Of a stretch of 64,000 nucleotides of DNA, positions 1 through 10,639 are shown piece after piece. The number at the start of each line of letters is the position of its first letter. Positions within the stretch are counted from its first letter, which is position 1. The notes below the pieces were generated by a model that had not been told where the DNA came from, made no database searches, and worked only from the letters and a program-made list of their open reading frames with translations. The translations under genes were made by a program, and so were the position numbers. The DNA lies in NCBI GenBank assembly GCA_026018925.1, contig JAKSZU010000004.1:13718964-13782963 (forward strand). The letters are read 5' to 3'. The stretch is from Tupaia tana (lineage: Eukaryota > Chordata > Mammalia > Scandentia > Tupaiidae).

Positions 1-44
1 TTCCCATCACCAGTTCTCAGTCGCTTCATAAAAGAATCGTTTTC

Positions 45-313
45 GGGAACCAGCAGTTAGCGTAATGGCTATGTCGCTGGACTCCCACGTAGTCGACCAC
101 GGTTCGCGTCTCGGACCCAGTGGCTTAAACTCACGCCGGGCGCGTGTGCGTGCATGCCCAAGATCCCGAGAGGAGAATGGAGGAGAAAGGATTGTGGAGT
201 GACCATCCCCCCTGGGGGGTGATTTCTCGCTTTCTGTCTCTATGTCTCTGTCTGTCTGGTGAGCACACGCGCCCTATAGGGAAAATCTCAAAAAAAAAAA
301 AAAAAAAAAAAAA
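45..313 (+). mobile_element. SINE-A, full length
   Basis: Starts GGGAACCAGCAGTTAGCG with A-box-like and B-box-like (GGTTCGCGTCTC) elements and ends in about 25 A. It is flanked by the direct repeat AAGAATCGTTTTC at 32-44 and 314-326. Young-looking. Confidence 0.92.
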
Positions 314-344
314 AAGAATCGTTTTCACCTTTAAGGAGCGTATT

Positions 345-603
345 ACAGTTTTTTGTTTTTTGTTTTTTTCCCACGAGGTTTTGCCTTAGGGCACATGTGC
401 TTGCTGGAGAGAGAGACAGAGACAGTGAGAGGGAAAGTGAGACATCATCCCCCGGGGTGGAGAGCCACGCTGCAGTCCCTTCTCTATTCTCCTCTGGGCA
501 TGCACGCACACACACCGGTGTAAGTTTCAAGCCCCGGGACTCAAACCACAGTCAGCCAAGTGGGAGTCCAGCACTGTAACCGCCCCGCCATTGGCTGTCC
601 CTA
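345..603 (-). mobile_element. SINE-A, old copy
   Basis: Diverged minus-strand copy (AGGTTTTGCC...GGGCACATG...CCCGGGGTGG, head GTGGGAGTCCAGCACTG) at the left edge of the mariner fossil. Confidence 0.75.
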
Positions 604-985
604 CACAGCTTATCCGCACTTCGAGTCCGTGAGGAACCCACATACGGAGCTTGCTCACGTCTCCCAGCTCCTTCAGGTGGTCACTGTCTGCAATCTCCCA
701 GGTCCTGTAACGTGGGGCGGACTCCATCAGTGCCTCTGTTTTGTCACCATTGACCTTGGTCGGCCTTCCTGACTGAGGAACGTCGTTGAGATCAAAAGCC
801 CAGCGTGCAGTTCCGGGCACCGTGGGCACCGCCTCGCCTGCAGAGCGCTGCCGCTGCCCGGGCCGCTGCACCTTTCCATGAGCTCGATGTGCGCGTGTCC
901 CTTATGGAAGTAGGACAGTAAAGCAGCGAAAACGCCCAGTTTAATCTTCCATTTTCAACTTGTTAAATCTCAAAAACTCCATCGA
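560..985 (-). pseudogene. Mariner-family transposase fossil
   Basis: Read on the minus strand, the segment encodes SGRPTKVNGDKTEALMES, then TWEIADSDHLKELGDVSKL and ending WVPHGL. This matches the N-terminal part of Tc1/mariner transposases: an SGRP linker between the two helix-turn-helix motifs, an HLK..LG..SKL second helix-turn-helix, and the family hallmark WVPHEL. Compared with the family, about a dozen residues of the second helix-turn-helix are missing and the reading frame breaks upstream. The catalytic DD34D part is absent, and an old SINE abuts or overlaps its left edge. No inverted terminal repeats were identified. It is a dead DNA transposon; the subfamily is uncertain. Confidence 0.7.
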
Positions 986-1235
986 ATCGCTTAATTTATT
1001 AAAAAATGAAGCTAGAGCTGCCGGCTCTCAGATGACACAGCAATAACACAGACAGTATCTCCAGCCCTTCCCAAAGCGACCTGGCCCCTCTACCGCCAAA
1101 ATGGCACGACTCTTCTGCCAGCCCAATAATTCTGCCTGGGAGAAAACACAGGCAGCTTCCACAGGGTGCCCTGCAGGGAGTGCAGCCTCCCAGAAAAGCC
1201 AAATGTCTTTACAACTGAAGGTTAGAAAGGGCCCT

Positions 1236-1778
1236 GGGGACCAGCAGTTGGCGTAATGGCTATGTCCCTGGACTACCATGTACTCGACCATGGTTCGAGT
1301 CCTGGACCCAGTGACTTAAACTCACACCCGGGAACCAGCAGTTAGCGTAATGGCTATGTCGCTGGACTCCCACGTAGTCGACCGCGGTTCGCGTCTCGGA
1401 CCCGGTGGCTTACAACTCACGCCGGGCGCATGTGCGTGCGTGCCCAAGATCCCGAGAGGAGAATGGAGGAGAAGGGATTGCGGCGTGACCATCCCCCCTG
1501 GGGGGTGATTTCTCGCTTTCTGTCTCTCTGTCTCTCTCTGTCTGTCTGGCAAGCGCACGCGCCCTATAGCAAAAAACCTCTCCAAAAAAAAAAAAAACAA
1601 AAACAAAAAACTCACACCCGGCGCGTGTGCGTGCGTGCCCAAGATCCCGAGAGGAAAATGGAGGAGAAGGGATTGCGGCGTGGCCATCCCCCCGGGGGGT
1701 GATTTCTCGCTTTCTATGTCTCTGTCTCTCGCTGTCTTTCTGGCAAGCGCACACGCCCTATAGCAAAAACCTCTCCAA
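1236..1778 (+). mobile_element. SINE-A interrupted by a second SINE-A
   Basis: The outer copy occupies 1236-1329 and 1611-1778. A younger full-length copy (1330-1610) sits inside it, and the target CTCACACCC is repeated at 1321-1329 and 1611-1619. Both point the same way. Confidence 0.9.
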
Positions 1779-1782
1779 AAAA

Positions 1783-1925
1783 ATATCCTGAGAAGAGAAT
1801 GAAGGAGAAGGGATTGTGGCAGGGCTACCCCCGTAGGTGTGACTTCTCACTTTCCCTCTCTATCTCTCTGTCTCTCTCCAGCAAGCGCACGCACCCTATA
1901 GCAAAAGCAACAAACAAACAAAAGA
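1783..1925 (+). mobile_element. SINE-A, 5'-truncated
   Basis: Begins mid-body at ATCCTGAGAAGAGAATG and continues through the TC-rich stretch, the CCTATAGC box and an A-rich (AAAC)n tail. Confidence 0.8.
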
Positions 1926-2099
1926 GATCGGGGACCTCCCAAAGACTTTCCTGGGGGAAATCTCATCTTTCAGAATGTTACATGTTTCCCCAAATTTCCT
2001 TGGAAATCTTCCCCAGCAAGACCCCTCCAAAGAGTTGGTGTCCAGGTCGGGGGTATACCTACCTCTCTCTCTCATTTTTTTTTAAATTATTTATTATAC

Positions 2100-2818
2100 A
2101 TGAAGAAAATCAAATCTCGTATGTTGAAGGCAAAACCTCTGATCTAGAAAAAACAACCAAAAAAAAAAGAGAAAAAAACTCAAAAAAATGAGAATGCTAT
2201 ACGAGAAATACTAGGCAGCATTAAGCGCCCAAACATCCAGACAATCAGTATCCCAGAAGGTGAGGAAACTAATAAGGGCACCAATCATCTATTCCATGAA
2301 ATCTTGGAAGAAAACCTTCCAAATGTAGAGAGGCTTTCAAACATCCAGACCCAAGAAATACCAAGGACCTCTAATAGAATCAACCCAAGAGGATCTTCTC
2401 CAAGGATCTTCTCTCATAGCCAGGCTGGCCAAATCTACAAAGACAAGACACTGGAACTGGCAAGGGAGAAACGTCAGGTTCCTTATAAAGGTGATCCCGT
2501 CAGGCTGGCCTCAGACCTCTCATCAGAAACGATGCGAGCAAGGACAGAATGGGGACGTATGGTACCAGTGTTAAGTGAGAAACAGTTTCAACCAAGAATA
2601 CCATACGCAGCAAGATTGTCCTTCATGTGGAAAGAAAGGATAAAACATTCTCAGATAAACAAGACCTGAAAGAATTTGTCAATAGCAGACCCACTCTTCA
2701 AGTTCTGAAAGGAGTGCTCTTCAGGAAAACTAGAGACACAGACAGAAATAAGAGAACAAGAGGCGACGGAGAAAACGACCAATGTAATGCTGTGGACGAG
2801 GAGTATGAGCAACGCTGA
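2100..2818 (+). pseudogene. LINE-1 ORF1 fragment
   Basis: The plus strand encodes L1 ORF1p-like sequence in at least two frames: VEGKTSDLEK from the coiled-coil end, the RNA-binding-domain motif NIQTQEIPRTSNRINPR, LAREKRQVPYKGDPVRL, FQPRIPYAARLSF and a C-terminal LKEFVNSRPTLQVLKGVL. It is related to the larger L1 at 14285-20395, whose ORF1 has NIQTQEIQRTPSRINPR at the same place. The copy is 5'-truncated, frameshifted, and not followed by ORF2. 2819-3060 is A/T-rich sequence of unknown origin. Confidence 0.88.
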
Positions 2819-3061
2819 ACGCTACCTTCCAGGACTTAAACGGAAAGATCGGACCCCAGCACACCGCGTACTCAACAGAAGACAGTTTAGTTTGAACACA
2901 AGACTGGGATCACGAAATAGAATTTTATGACTTTTGAGTAAAACATTACTGATTTCTTTTTTTACTATGCTTTGTTTTCCCAATTTAAACATTTTACTTT
3001 CTTTTGAGTTGCTGATAGGTTCAGCGATTTGTTAAAATATTTTTCTTGTTTGTTTCTTTAT

Positions 3062-3214
3062 TTTTTTAAATAATTATTTATTTAATTTTATTTATTCACT
3101 CATTTATTTTAATTTGACCAGAGAAAGACACAGAGGAGGAAAGAGAGAGAGGGAAAGTGAGAAAGGAAGCCACCAGGTCCGGGACTCGAACTGTGGTCGA
3201 CCACCTGCTGGTCC
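3062..3214 (-). mobile_element. SINE-B
   Basis: Minus-strand copy with an A/T tail at 3062-3110, TTTGACCAGAGA and a short head. The direct repeat CTTGTTTGTTTCTTTA flanks it at 3044-3060 and 3215-3231. The head is internally shortened. Confidence 0.88.
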
Positions 3215-3499
3215 CTTGTTTGTTTCTTTAAATGGAAACAAAACTTTTCTTCCTTCCTGACCCCCCTTGAATTGGAAATATTTGGGAGTATTCTTACTTT
3301 TTGGCAGAAGGGTTATTTGCATAAGCTTAATAATGCTTGTTGCATTGAATCCAAAATTGGAAATACTCATTATTGGATAGGGCTTTGATTGGAATGTCAC
3401 ACCTGAAGATTAACTTGTGTGCTGGGCGTTTGCTTTTCAACAATTTGAGTAGTTGACATGTAAATATTTTCTGAAAAATATTTAAAACCATACTGTCAC

Positions 3500-3761
3500 G
3501 GGACCAGCAGTTGGCTTAAAGACTATGTCGCTAGACTCCCATGTAGTTGACCACGATTTGAGTCCCGGACCAGGTGGTTTAAACTCACGCCGGGCGCATG
3601 TGCGTGTGTGCCCAAGATCCCAAGAGGAGAATGGAGGAGAAGGGATTGCGGCATGGCCATCCCCCTGGGGGGTGATTTCTCGCTTTCTGTCTCTCCGTCT
3701 CTGTCTGTCTGGTGAGTGCACGCGTCCTATAGCAATAAACCTCTCAAAAAAAAAAAAAAAG
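3500..3761 (+). mobile_element. SINE-A, full length
   Basis: Complete head, body, CCTATAGC box and poly(A). The flanks resemble each other (AAAACCATACTGTC before, AAAACCATGTTGTC after), consistent with a target-site duplication. Confidence 0.9.
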
Positions 3762-3868
3762 GAAAAACTAAAATAAAACCATGTTGTCTTTGTTGTTATA
3801 GAGTAGCAGACAAAATTATACAAAATTATAAGAAATATTTGATTATCTTTAAAATTGAGTAGTTTGAA

Positions 3869-4105
3869 TTTTTTTTTTGCTATAGGGGCATGCGCTCATC
3901 AGACAGACAGAGAGACAGAAAGCGAGAAATCACCCCCCGGGGAGATGGCCACACCGCAATCTCTTCTCCTCCATACTCCTCTTGGGATCTTAGGCATGCA
4001 CGCACACGCACCTGGTGTGAGTTTTAAGCCACCAGGTCCAGGACGCGAACCGCAGTCGACTACGTGGGAGTCCAGCGACATAGCCATTACACTAACTGCT
4101 GGTCC
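3869..4105 (-). mobile_element. SINE-A
   Basis: Minus-strand copy flanked by AGTAGTTTGAA on both sides. Confidence 0.9.
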
Positions 4106-4274
4106 AGTAGTTTGAAATTTTTTAAGTTGTTTATTAACTGTCAAGAACTATGGAGGATGAGCAAAAATTTTTCAACATGTAAAGTAAATGTGGAAAAATG
4201 TAAAAATAAATAAATAAATGGGAAAAGAGGAGAATTGACTGAAAAAAGAATTATTTATATAATTTTATTTATCA

Positions 4275-4653
4275 TTACTACTTTTTTGCCGGAAAGACAG
4301 AGAGAGACAGAAAGCGAGAAATCACCCCTCAGGGGGGATGGCCACGCCGCAATCCCTTCTCCATTCTCCTCTTGGGATCTTGGGCACGCACACACATGCG
4401 CCCGGCCTGAGTATAAGCCAATGGGTCTGGGACTCAAAGCACGGTCGACTACATGGGAGTTCAGCGACAGCCATTACACCAACTGATGGTCCCATTATTT
4501 TTAAAAATTTGCTACAAGGCATGGGCGCTTACCAGAGAGAAATGGGGAGAGAAAAAGAGAAAGTGAGAAAGCAAGCCACCATGCCTGGGACTCGAACTTA
4601 GGTTGGCCATGTGGGAGTCCAATGCCTTATCCACCACACCGCCTGCTCGCCCC
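4275..4653 (-). mobile_element. SINE-A followed by SINE-B
   Basis: Minus-strand SINE-A at about 4275-4493 lacks the poly(A)-proximal box. A minus-strand SINE-B (4515-4653) follows, with GGGACTCGAAC and CACCACACCGCCTGC head sequence. Confidence 0.82.
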
Positions 4654-5438
4654 ACAGTTCACTCTTCTTAGATCAACTCCTGAGCCCAGGAAGCAAGAGT
4701 GGTCCAGGGTCCCGAACACCACCCCTTTTCTCAAGGGCCAACCTTGCCCCTGACCGGACCCCTGAGGCCAGCCGATGGTCATTCCTGCCACTCCCAGGTC
4801 GCAATAAGGGACAAAGAGGGCATGGCGGTTCGTCCTGCTTGGGGGCAGTGTCCCTAAGGCAGCCTGAGCAAGCCAAGGCCGAGCCCTCTCAGCCTCCCAC
4901 CTGGGTGGCGGGGCCAGGGGCCTGGCAGGCTCCCACACCCCTGCCAACTCATTCTCCTGGCTGGGGTGTGAGGCCAGCAGGCTTGTCCGGGAGCCCCAGG
5001 GGCCCATCTCCACGCAGGCCCAGGGCAGAGCACTCGCGGCTGGGCATGGGGTGGCTGGGAGGGCAAGGGCAGCACCCTCACGGGGACGAGAAGCAAAGAC
5101 GAGGCTCCGAGGCTGAGCGGAACCACCGCGGCCCGAACGACGCAGCGCCCTGATGGGGGAGCCCAGACCTGGGGCAGCCAGTGGCCAGCTGCGGCCCAGG
5201 ACACGGCAAGTGCCGGCCACCGCAGCCCCACTGCCTCTTCCCTCCCTCCCCAGCCTCTGGGGCTGAGACCCTCGGGCCAGGTGGTGTGCCCAGAGTCGAT
5301 CCCGGCTCTCCTGCCACAGGAGACCCGAGGGGGCCAGCACAGCCTGGAGCCCGCCCGGCCTCCCGGTTCTGCGTCTCAGCGGCGGTGTGAGAACCGTGGG
5401 GTACAGTGGCTGAGTGCAGGCGGGCTGGCCACTCTCAC

Positions 5439-5652
5439 CCTGTCCAGAGAATGAAGTCGGGCTCCGGCTCGAGCTCCTTCATGGCGTGGACGGAGGAGTT
5501 GATGAGGACCCAGGGAGAGTCGCAAAGGTAGTCTCCCCAGGGGCCAGCGCTGGGCACGGGCTGCGAGCCGGCCGACGGGCACACCTGCAGGGGGTCTTCA
5601 GACACCTGGTAGTCCGGGTCAAGGTGCAGGTCAGAGATGTGCCAGAACTTCC
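5439..5652 (-). CDS. SMPDL3B: SMPDL3B exon 2
   Basis: SMPDL3B is a GPI-anchored, lipid-raft acid sphingomyelinase-like phosphodiesterase of the calcineurin-like metallophosphoesterase family; known roles include damping TLR signalling and podocyte membrane biology. Read on the minus strand, the exon follows a CCCCCCAG acceptor and ends at GG|GTGAGA. It encodes G-KFWHISDLHLDPDY, then the cysteine-bearing VCPSAGSQPVP and WGDYLCDSPW, and ends EPEPDFILWTG, nearly identical to the human protein as I remember it. DLHLD carries the first Asp and His of the dinuclear metal site. WVLINSS keeps an N-glycosylation sequon. Entry phase joins exon 1 exactly (GAG CTA G|GG AAG). Later exons fall outside the window. 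Confidence 0.93.
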
Positions 5653-6188
5653 CTGGGGGGAGAGCAGCCCTCAGTGTGGTCCCTCCCGAGCCCAGGTGGA
5701 GACGGGCCTGGAGGAACCGGGCAGGTGCAGAGGCAACGGGCCCACGGCCTGGCTTTGCCCAGGACGGCTCCTCCCGCCTGCAAGCTTCACCGAAGCCCGT
5801 CTACCTCCCGACTCTCCTCTCGCAGAGCCCTAAGCACCGTTAAATGCAGGAGGCCTCTGGTTTCAAAGAAGCTCCTACACTTGGCCCCACAGACCAGGTT
5901 AGAGACCAAAATGCAGCCGCCGCGCTAAGGAGAGACCTGGAGAATGAGCCAGGACACCCCGATGTCCCGGCCGATTCCCGTCAGGAGGTGATGCCGTGCC
6001 CACGTCATCCTCACACCACAGTGCGGCCTGCCACAGCCCCGTGGCATCGACCAGTGGTCTCCATGTGGCCCCCTTCCTGTCTGCTGACTCGAGCTCCGGC
6101 TGTGCTGCTCAGTTCAGAACTCACTCCCCTTCCTGGGGCAAGGCGTGGCCGAGTAGAGAGCCCACGGCAGTCCTTAAACTCAGTTGCT

Positions 6189-6838
6189 GGGGCCGGCAAG
6201 TGGAGAGGTGGTTGAGATTGGACTCCCACATGGCTGAATATAGTTTGAATCCTGGGCCTGGCGGCTTGCTTTCTCACTTTCTATCTCTCTGGTGAATGCC
6301 TGCATCAAATTTAATAACAATAGGGACCAGCAGTTAGTGTAATGGCTAGGTCGCTGGACTCCCACGTAGTCGACCGTGGTTCGCGTCCCGGACCCGGTGG
6401 CTTAAAACTCACGCCGGGCACGTGTGCGTGAGTGCCCAAGATCCTGAGAGGAGAATGGAGGAGAAGGGATTGCGGCGTGGCCATCCCCCGTGGGGGGTGA
6501 TTTCTCGCTTTCTATCTCTCTGTCTCTTTCTGTCTGTCTGGCGAGCGCACGTGCCCTATAGCAAAAACCTCTCCATAAAAAGAAAAAAAAAATTTGGGGG
6601 ACCAGCAGGTGGCGTGGTGGTTAAGGCGCTGGACACTCTCACATGGCCCACCGGGGTTCAAGTCCTGAATCTGGTGGCTTGCTTTCTCACTTCCTCTCTC
6701 TCACTCTCACCCTCTGTCTCTCTCTGATCAAATTTTTAAAAAAATGAATGAATAAATAAAAAATAAAATAAAAAATTATTAAAAAAATTTAATAACAATA
6801 ATAATGATAAATAAAATTAAATATTTTTTTAAATAAAT
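6189..6838 (+). mobile_element. Composite: SINE-B interrupted by SINE-A plus SINE-B
   Basis: The outer SINE-B spans 6189-6322 and 6789-6838, bounded by AACTCAGTTG(C/T)T. Inside are a SINE-A (6323-6592) and a second SINE-B (6596-6788). AATTTAATAACAATA appears on both sides of the insertion, so the outer copy is older. Confidence 0.85.
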
Positions 6839-6865
6839 AAACTCAGTTGTTATGGTTTTGTCTTT

Positions 6866-7412
6866 AAATTTTTTTTTTTTGGAGAGGCTTTTGCTATAGT
6901 GCACACTCGCCAGAAAGACAGAAACAGAGAAAGAAAACGAGAAATCATCCTCCTGGAGGGATGGCCATGCCGCAATCCCTTCTCCTCCATTCTCCTCTCG
7001 GGATCTTGGGCATGCACGCACACGAGCCCGGTGTGACTTTAAGCCACCGGGTCTGGGACTCAAACCGCGGCCGACTACATGGGAGTCCAGCAATGTAGCC
7101 ATTATGCAAACTACTGGTCCCTGGTTTTGTCTTTTTTTTTTTTTTCTTTGGTGGGGAGAGGTTTTTCGCTATAGGGCGCGTGCGCTTGCCAGACAGACAG
7201 AGAGAGAGACACAGAGACAGAAAGCGAGAAATCACCCCCGGGGGGATGGTCACGCCGCAATCCCTTCTCCTCCATTCTCCTCTTGGGATCTTGGGCACGC
7301 ACGCACACGTACGTGCCCGGCGTGAGTTTTAAGCCACCGGGTCCAGGACGCGAACTGCGGTCGACTACGTGGGAGTCCAGCGACATAGCCATTACGCTAA
7401 CTGCTGGTTCCC
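6866..7412 (-). mobile_element. Two SINE-A copies at the same target site
   Basis: Minus-strand copies at 6866-7121 and 7135-7412. TGGTTTTGTCTTT occurs three times: before, between and after them (6853-6865, 7122-7134, 7413-7425). Confidence 0.9.
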
Positions 7413-8619
7413 TGGTTTTGTCTTTTGACAGCAAGGTTCTTGCTTAATTCTATTTTTAGTTGCCAGAGGGTATGTGTCCCCAGTGGTGTGTGGTCACAGC
7501 ACGTTCCTGCCTCCTCCAGGCCTCGTCCTGTCAGGATCCGGGTCACACACACACATGCTCGCGTGACCGGTGTGGTTTGTAAGCTGCCGGGTCCAGAAAG
7601 AGAACGCAGTGGTTGGCTGTGTGGAATCTGTCTCCCTCCATCACTGCCCACGTGCCAGCCTGGGCTGCCGTTTCAGAGCAGGGGCGGGTGAGTGCAGGGC
7701 TCCGTGCTCAGTTCTGGAGCCCCGAGGAAGTGAGCTGTGCGGCCCTGGGCCAGCTCGGCCCGTCCTCCAAGCCCACACCCAGCGCTGACCTGGGCGGGAA
7801 AGGCTCCCGCACTCAGCGGCTGGCTGGCCTGGCTGACCCCCCCCGCCGCAGCCAGAGGCTCGGCCTAAGCCTTGGACTCCTCTAGAGCCCACGGGACTGA
7901 ATGGCAAAAACCTCTTGGTGGAACTGAGAAAGGAATGGCAAGAAATCGGCGAGACACGCGGTCCCTGCGGGCACCGTTGGCGGCATGGCGCTCGCGCCGT
8001 GGGCTTCGGTGGGAGCTGCCTGCTGGAGGGCTGGGTGGGTTTGGCCTCTGCCCTGAATCTGGCTTTCGAGCTAGGATAGCGTGGGGGCCCAGGACTGCCT
8101 GGACAGCTGGGCCGGGGTGGGAGACAGCTGCTCTGGGACTTAGGTGTCCACCGCTGAGATGGACCACCGGTTTCACTACTCTGGCTCGGGGGTTGCCCTG
8201 TAGGGACAATTTCGGTGTGTTAGTGACTGGTGTGTGTGAGGAAGTGACACCCCCATTGCAAACCAAGATTCTGTTTGGGTGAAACGTAAAAAGTGCAGGC
8301 CTACTGTCCCCAGGAGGTCACCTCTGGCCCCACCAGGCTGGAAGCCACATGGTGACCGCAAGGTCAGACCTCCAGTGGCCGGGAGACACGCTGGGTGCAC
8401 AGGGCCCTGGATCTGAGCAGCTACAGGGCTGAAGGGACTGTGGTGCCGAGACCCTGGGGAGGGCGCCCACGCTGTGCACTCGCTCGCTGGCCCACACATG
8501 AAGGGACACGCACGAGACAGGAGCAGCCTGCCCCGAGGGTGGGTCACAGTGGTGGGCCCCAGCTGCCAGGCGGGCTCAGCCCTGCTGACCTCTGAGCTGG
8601 GTTTCTTGTCTGTACATGC

Positions 8620-8835
8620 TGGTTTGTTACAGGGAGAAACAGAGACAGAGAGAGAGACAGAGAGAAATCATCCCTGGGGGATGGCCACACTGTAGTCCCT
8701 TCCCCATTCTCTTGGGCTTTGGGCACACATGCATATGTGCCTGGTGTGTCTTCCAAGGTGCTGGGTCTGGGACTCAAACTGCAGAGTCACCATGTGCGAC
8801 CCAGCCACCTTAACCACCACGCCACTGCCTGGCCC
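8620..8835 (-). mobile_element. SINE-A, old copy
   Basis: Diverged minus-strand copy with AGAAATCATCCCTGGGGG and a CCACCACGCCACTGCCTGGCCC head end. Confidence 0.8.
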
Positions 8836-8935
8836 AGCCACTAACTGCTCTACGGGTCAGTTTCTGTCTGTAAAATGGAGATGGCAACACTCCCTAGACT
8901 GCCCTGAGAAAGGCGGAAAAGATGTATGCAGGCGT

Positions 8936-9085
8936 GCTTCTTTCTTTTTCTTTTTCCGCCAGAAAGACAGAGAGAGACAGAGAAACAGAAAGCAAGAAAT
9001 CAGCCCCCAGGGGGGATGGCCGCACCAGTCCCTTCTCCTCCATTCTCCTCTTGGGATCTTGGGCACTCATGTACACAGGCCCGGA
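8936..9085 (-). mobile_element. SINE-A, head lost
   Basis: Body sequence from CCGCCAGAAAGACAG to GGGCACTCATG is present; the tRNA-like head is missing after CAGGCCCGG. Confidence 0.75.
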
Positions 9086-9117
9086 AATTTTTCAGTCTTT
9101 TAAAATTATCGCAACAA

Positions 9118-9120
<3 letters not shown>

Positions 9121-9165
<45 letters not shown>
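9121..9165 (+). repeat. Pure poly(A) tract of 45
   Basis: Forty-five uninterrupted A residues, longer than any SINE tail in the window and followed by CAGGAGGGGTGAGG. It is probably the tail of a retroposed fragment whose body is not recognisable. Confidence 0.9.
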
Positions 9166-9166
<1 letters not shown>

Positions 9167-9177
9167 AGGAGGGGTGA

Positions 9178-9765
9178 GGACCAGCAGATGCCGTAATGGT
9201 TACATCTCTGGACTCTCACATAGTCGACCACAGTTTGAGGCCCAGACCTGGCAGCTTGAGACTCATGCCAGGTGCATGTGTGTGAGCCCAAAGTCCTGAA
9301 AGGAGAATGGAGGAGAAGGGATTGTGGCGTGGCCATCGGCCCTGGGGGGTGATTTCGCACTTTCTGTCTCTCTGTCTCTCTGTCTCACTGGCAAGTGGAT
9401 GCTCCTTATGGTAAAAATCTCCCTAAAAAATTTAATTAATTAATTAATTAGAAAAACAATGCTGCAAAAACATCTTTGTGCAATTGGGGAGGGGGGATTC
9501 TTGTTAACCAATAGGATTCTGGACTTAGGGGCCAGCAGATTGTGTAGCAGTTATGTCACTGGACTCTCACACGGCTGACTGCAGTTCAAGTACCAGACCC
9601 AGTGGCTTGAAAATCATGCCAGACACACGTGCATGCATGCCCAAAATCCTGGGCAGTGAATGGAGAAGGGATTGCATGTGGCCATCCCCCAGGAGGGGGT
9701 AACTTCTCACTTTCTCCCTCACTGTCTCTCACTGTCTCTCTCCAGGAAACACACGGTCCCTTTTA
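9178..9765 (+). mobile_element. Two SINE-A copies
   Basis: Plus-strand copies at about 9178-9450 (tail TTAATTAATTAATTA) and about 9528-9765 (older, GGGGCCAGCAGATTGTG head). 9451-9527 between them is unassigned. Confidence 0.82.
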
Positions 9766-10363
9766 AAAAAGCTTCTGGTCTGGGATGGACCCGCTACCAT
9801 GCGGATTCTAGATGCAAAACAGTGGGCCCTGCTGCAGGGCCCAGGCCTAGGCTCAGGCCCAGAACGACCTGAACACGCAGGTGAAGGCTTGTGCCTGGGA
9901 CCCTGCTAGCCAGGAGACTGGGCGGGAGGAGCCTCGTCAGAGAAGAACAAGTCGCATGGCCAGTGGGAGGGAAGGCCAGGCACTGGCAGACGCTTCCCGT
10001 CCTTCTCAGGCCAGCTCGAGCAGCAGTGCCCAGGGGCTCTTGGCCTCCTCCCAGGCAGGGGTGACACTGTGCTCTCAGGGTCTCCCACGGCTGCCGTCCA
10101 GCTTTTCGTCACTCACAGCCTCCCAGACTAAGTCCTCCCCAGGCTGGTCACTCAAGTCTCCTGCCCCAAGGTAATCCCTGTTGCTGCCTTCAGAGGACAG
10201 GGCTGGGCCTTCTAGAGCCCCCCTGCCCCTGGGTGGTGTCTGAGGAGGTGGACGCCTGGGGAGCCGCCCAAGACCCTGGTGAGACTGGGACTGGGAGTCA
10301 CCCCCACTGCCTCTGGTCACACCCACTTCTGTCGCACCACTTGCCAGAAGCAGAGGGTAGGTC

Positions 10364-10639
10364 AGGAACCAGCAGTTAGAGTAATGGCTATGTTGTTGGA
10401 CTCCCACGTAGTCGACCGCAGTTCGTGTCCCGGACCCGGTGGCTTAGAACTCACGCCGGGCGCGTGTGCGTGCGTGCCCAAGATACCGAGAGGAGAATGG
10501 AGGAGAAGGGATTGCGGCGTGACCATCCCCCCTGGGGGGTGATTTCTCGCTTTCTGTCTCTACGTCTCTCTCTGTCTCTCTGGCGAGCGCACGCGCCCTA
10601 TAGAGAAAAACCTCTCAAAAAAAAAAAAAAAAAAAAAAA
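10364..10639 (+). mobile_element. SINE-A, full length
   Basis: Young copy with about 20 A. The flanking repeat is GAAGCAGAGGGTAGGT before it and GAAGCAGCAGAGGGTAGGT after it, 5' to the SMPDL3B CpG island. Confidence 0.9.

Larger units (their letters stand above)
1..5438 (-). other. SMPDL3B: SMPDL3B intron 2 (part)
   Basis: Everything left of exon 2 is read as intron 2, because no match to the next exon (expected to begin with residues DDTPHVPDE) was found here. It holds a mariner fossil, an L1 ORF1 fragment and the SINEs listed separately. Unique, non-coding-looking blocks are 1000-1235, 2880-3060, 3215-3499 (A/T-rich) and 4654-5438 (GC-rich, no recognisable exon on either strand). Confidence 0.75.

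Noticed and set aside
45-313. tRNA-like heads of the SINEs as candidate tRNA genes
   Set aside because: A- and B-box-like elements are present, but each is fused to a SINE body and poly(A) with target repeats, and no proper cloverleaf with acceptor stem was seen.
4654-5438. Further SMPDL3B exons left of exon 2
   Set aside because: The expected DDTPHVPDE and GNHDFHP motifs were looked for on the minus strand and not found, so they should lie beyond the left edge.
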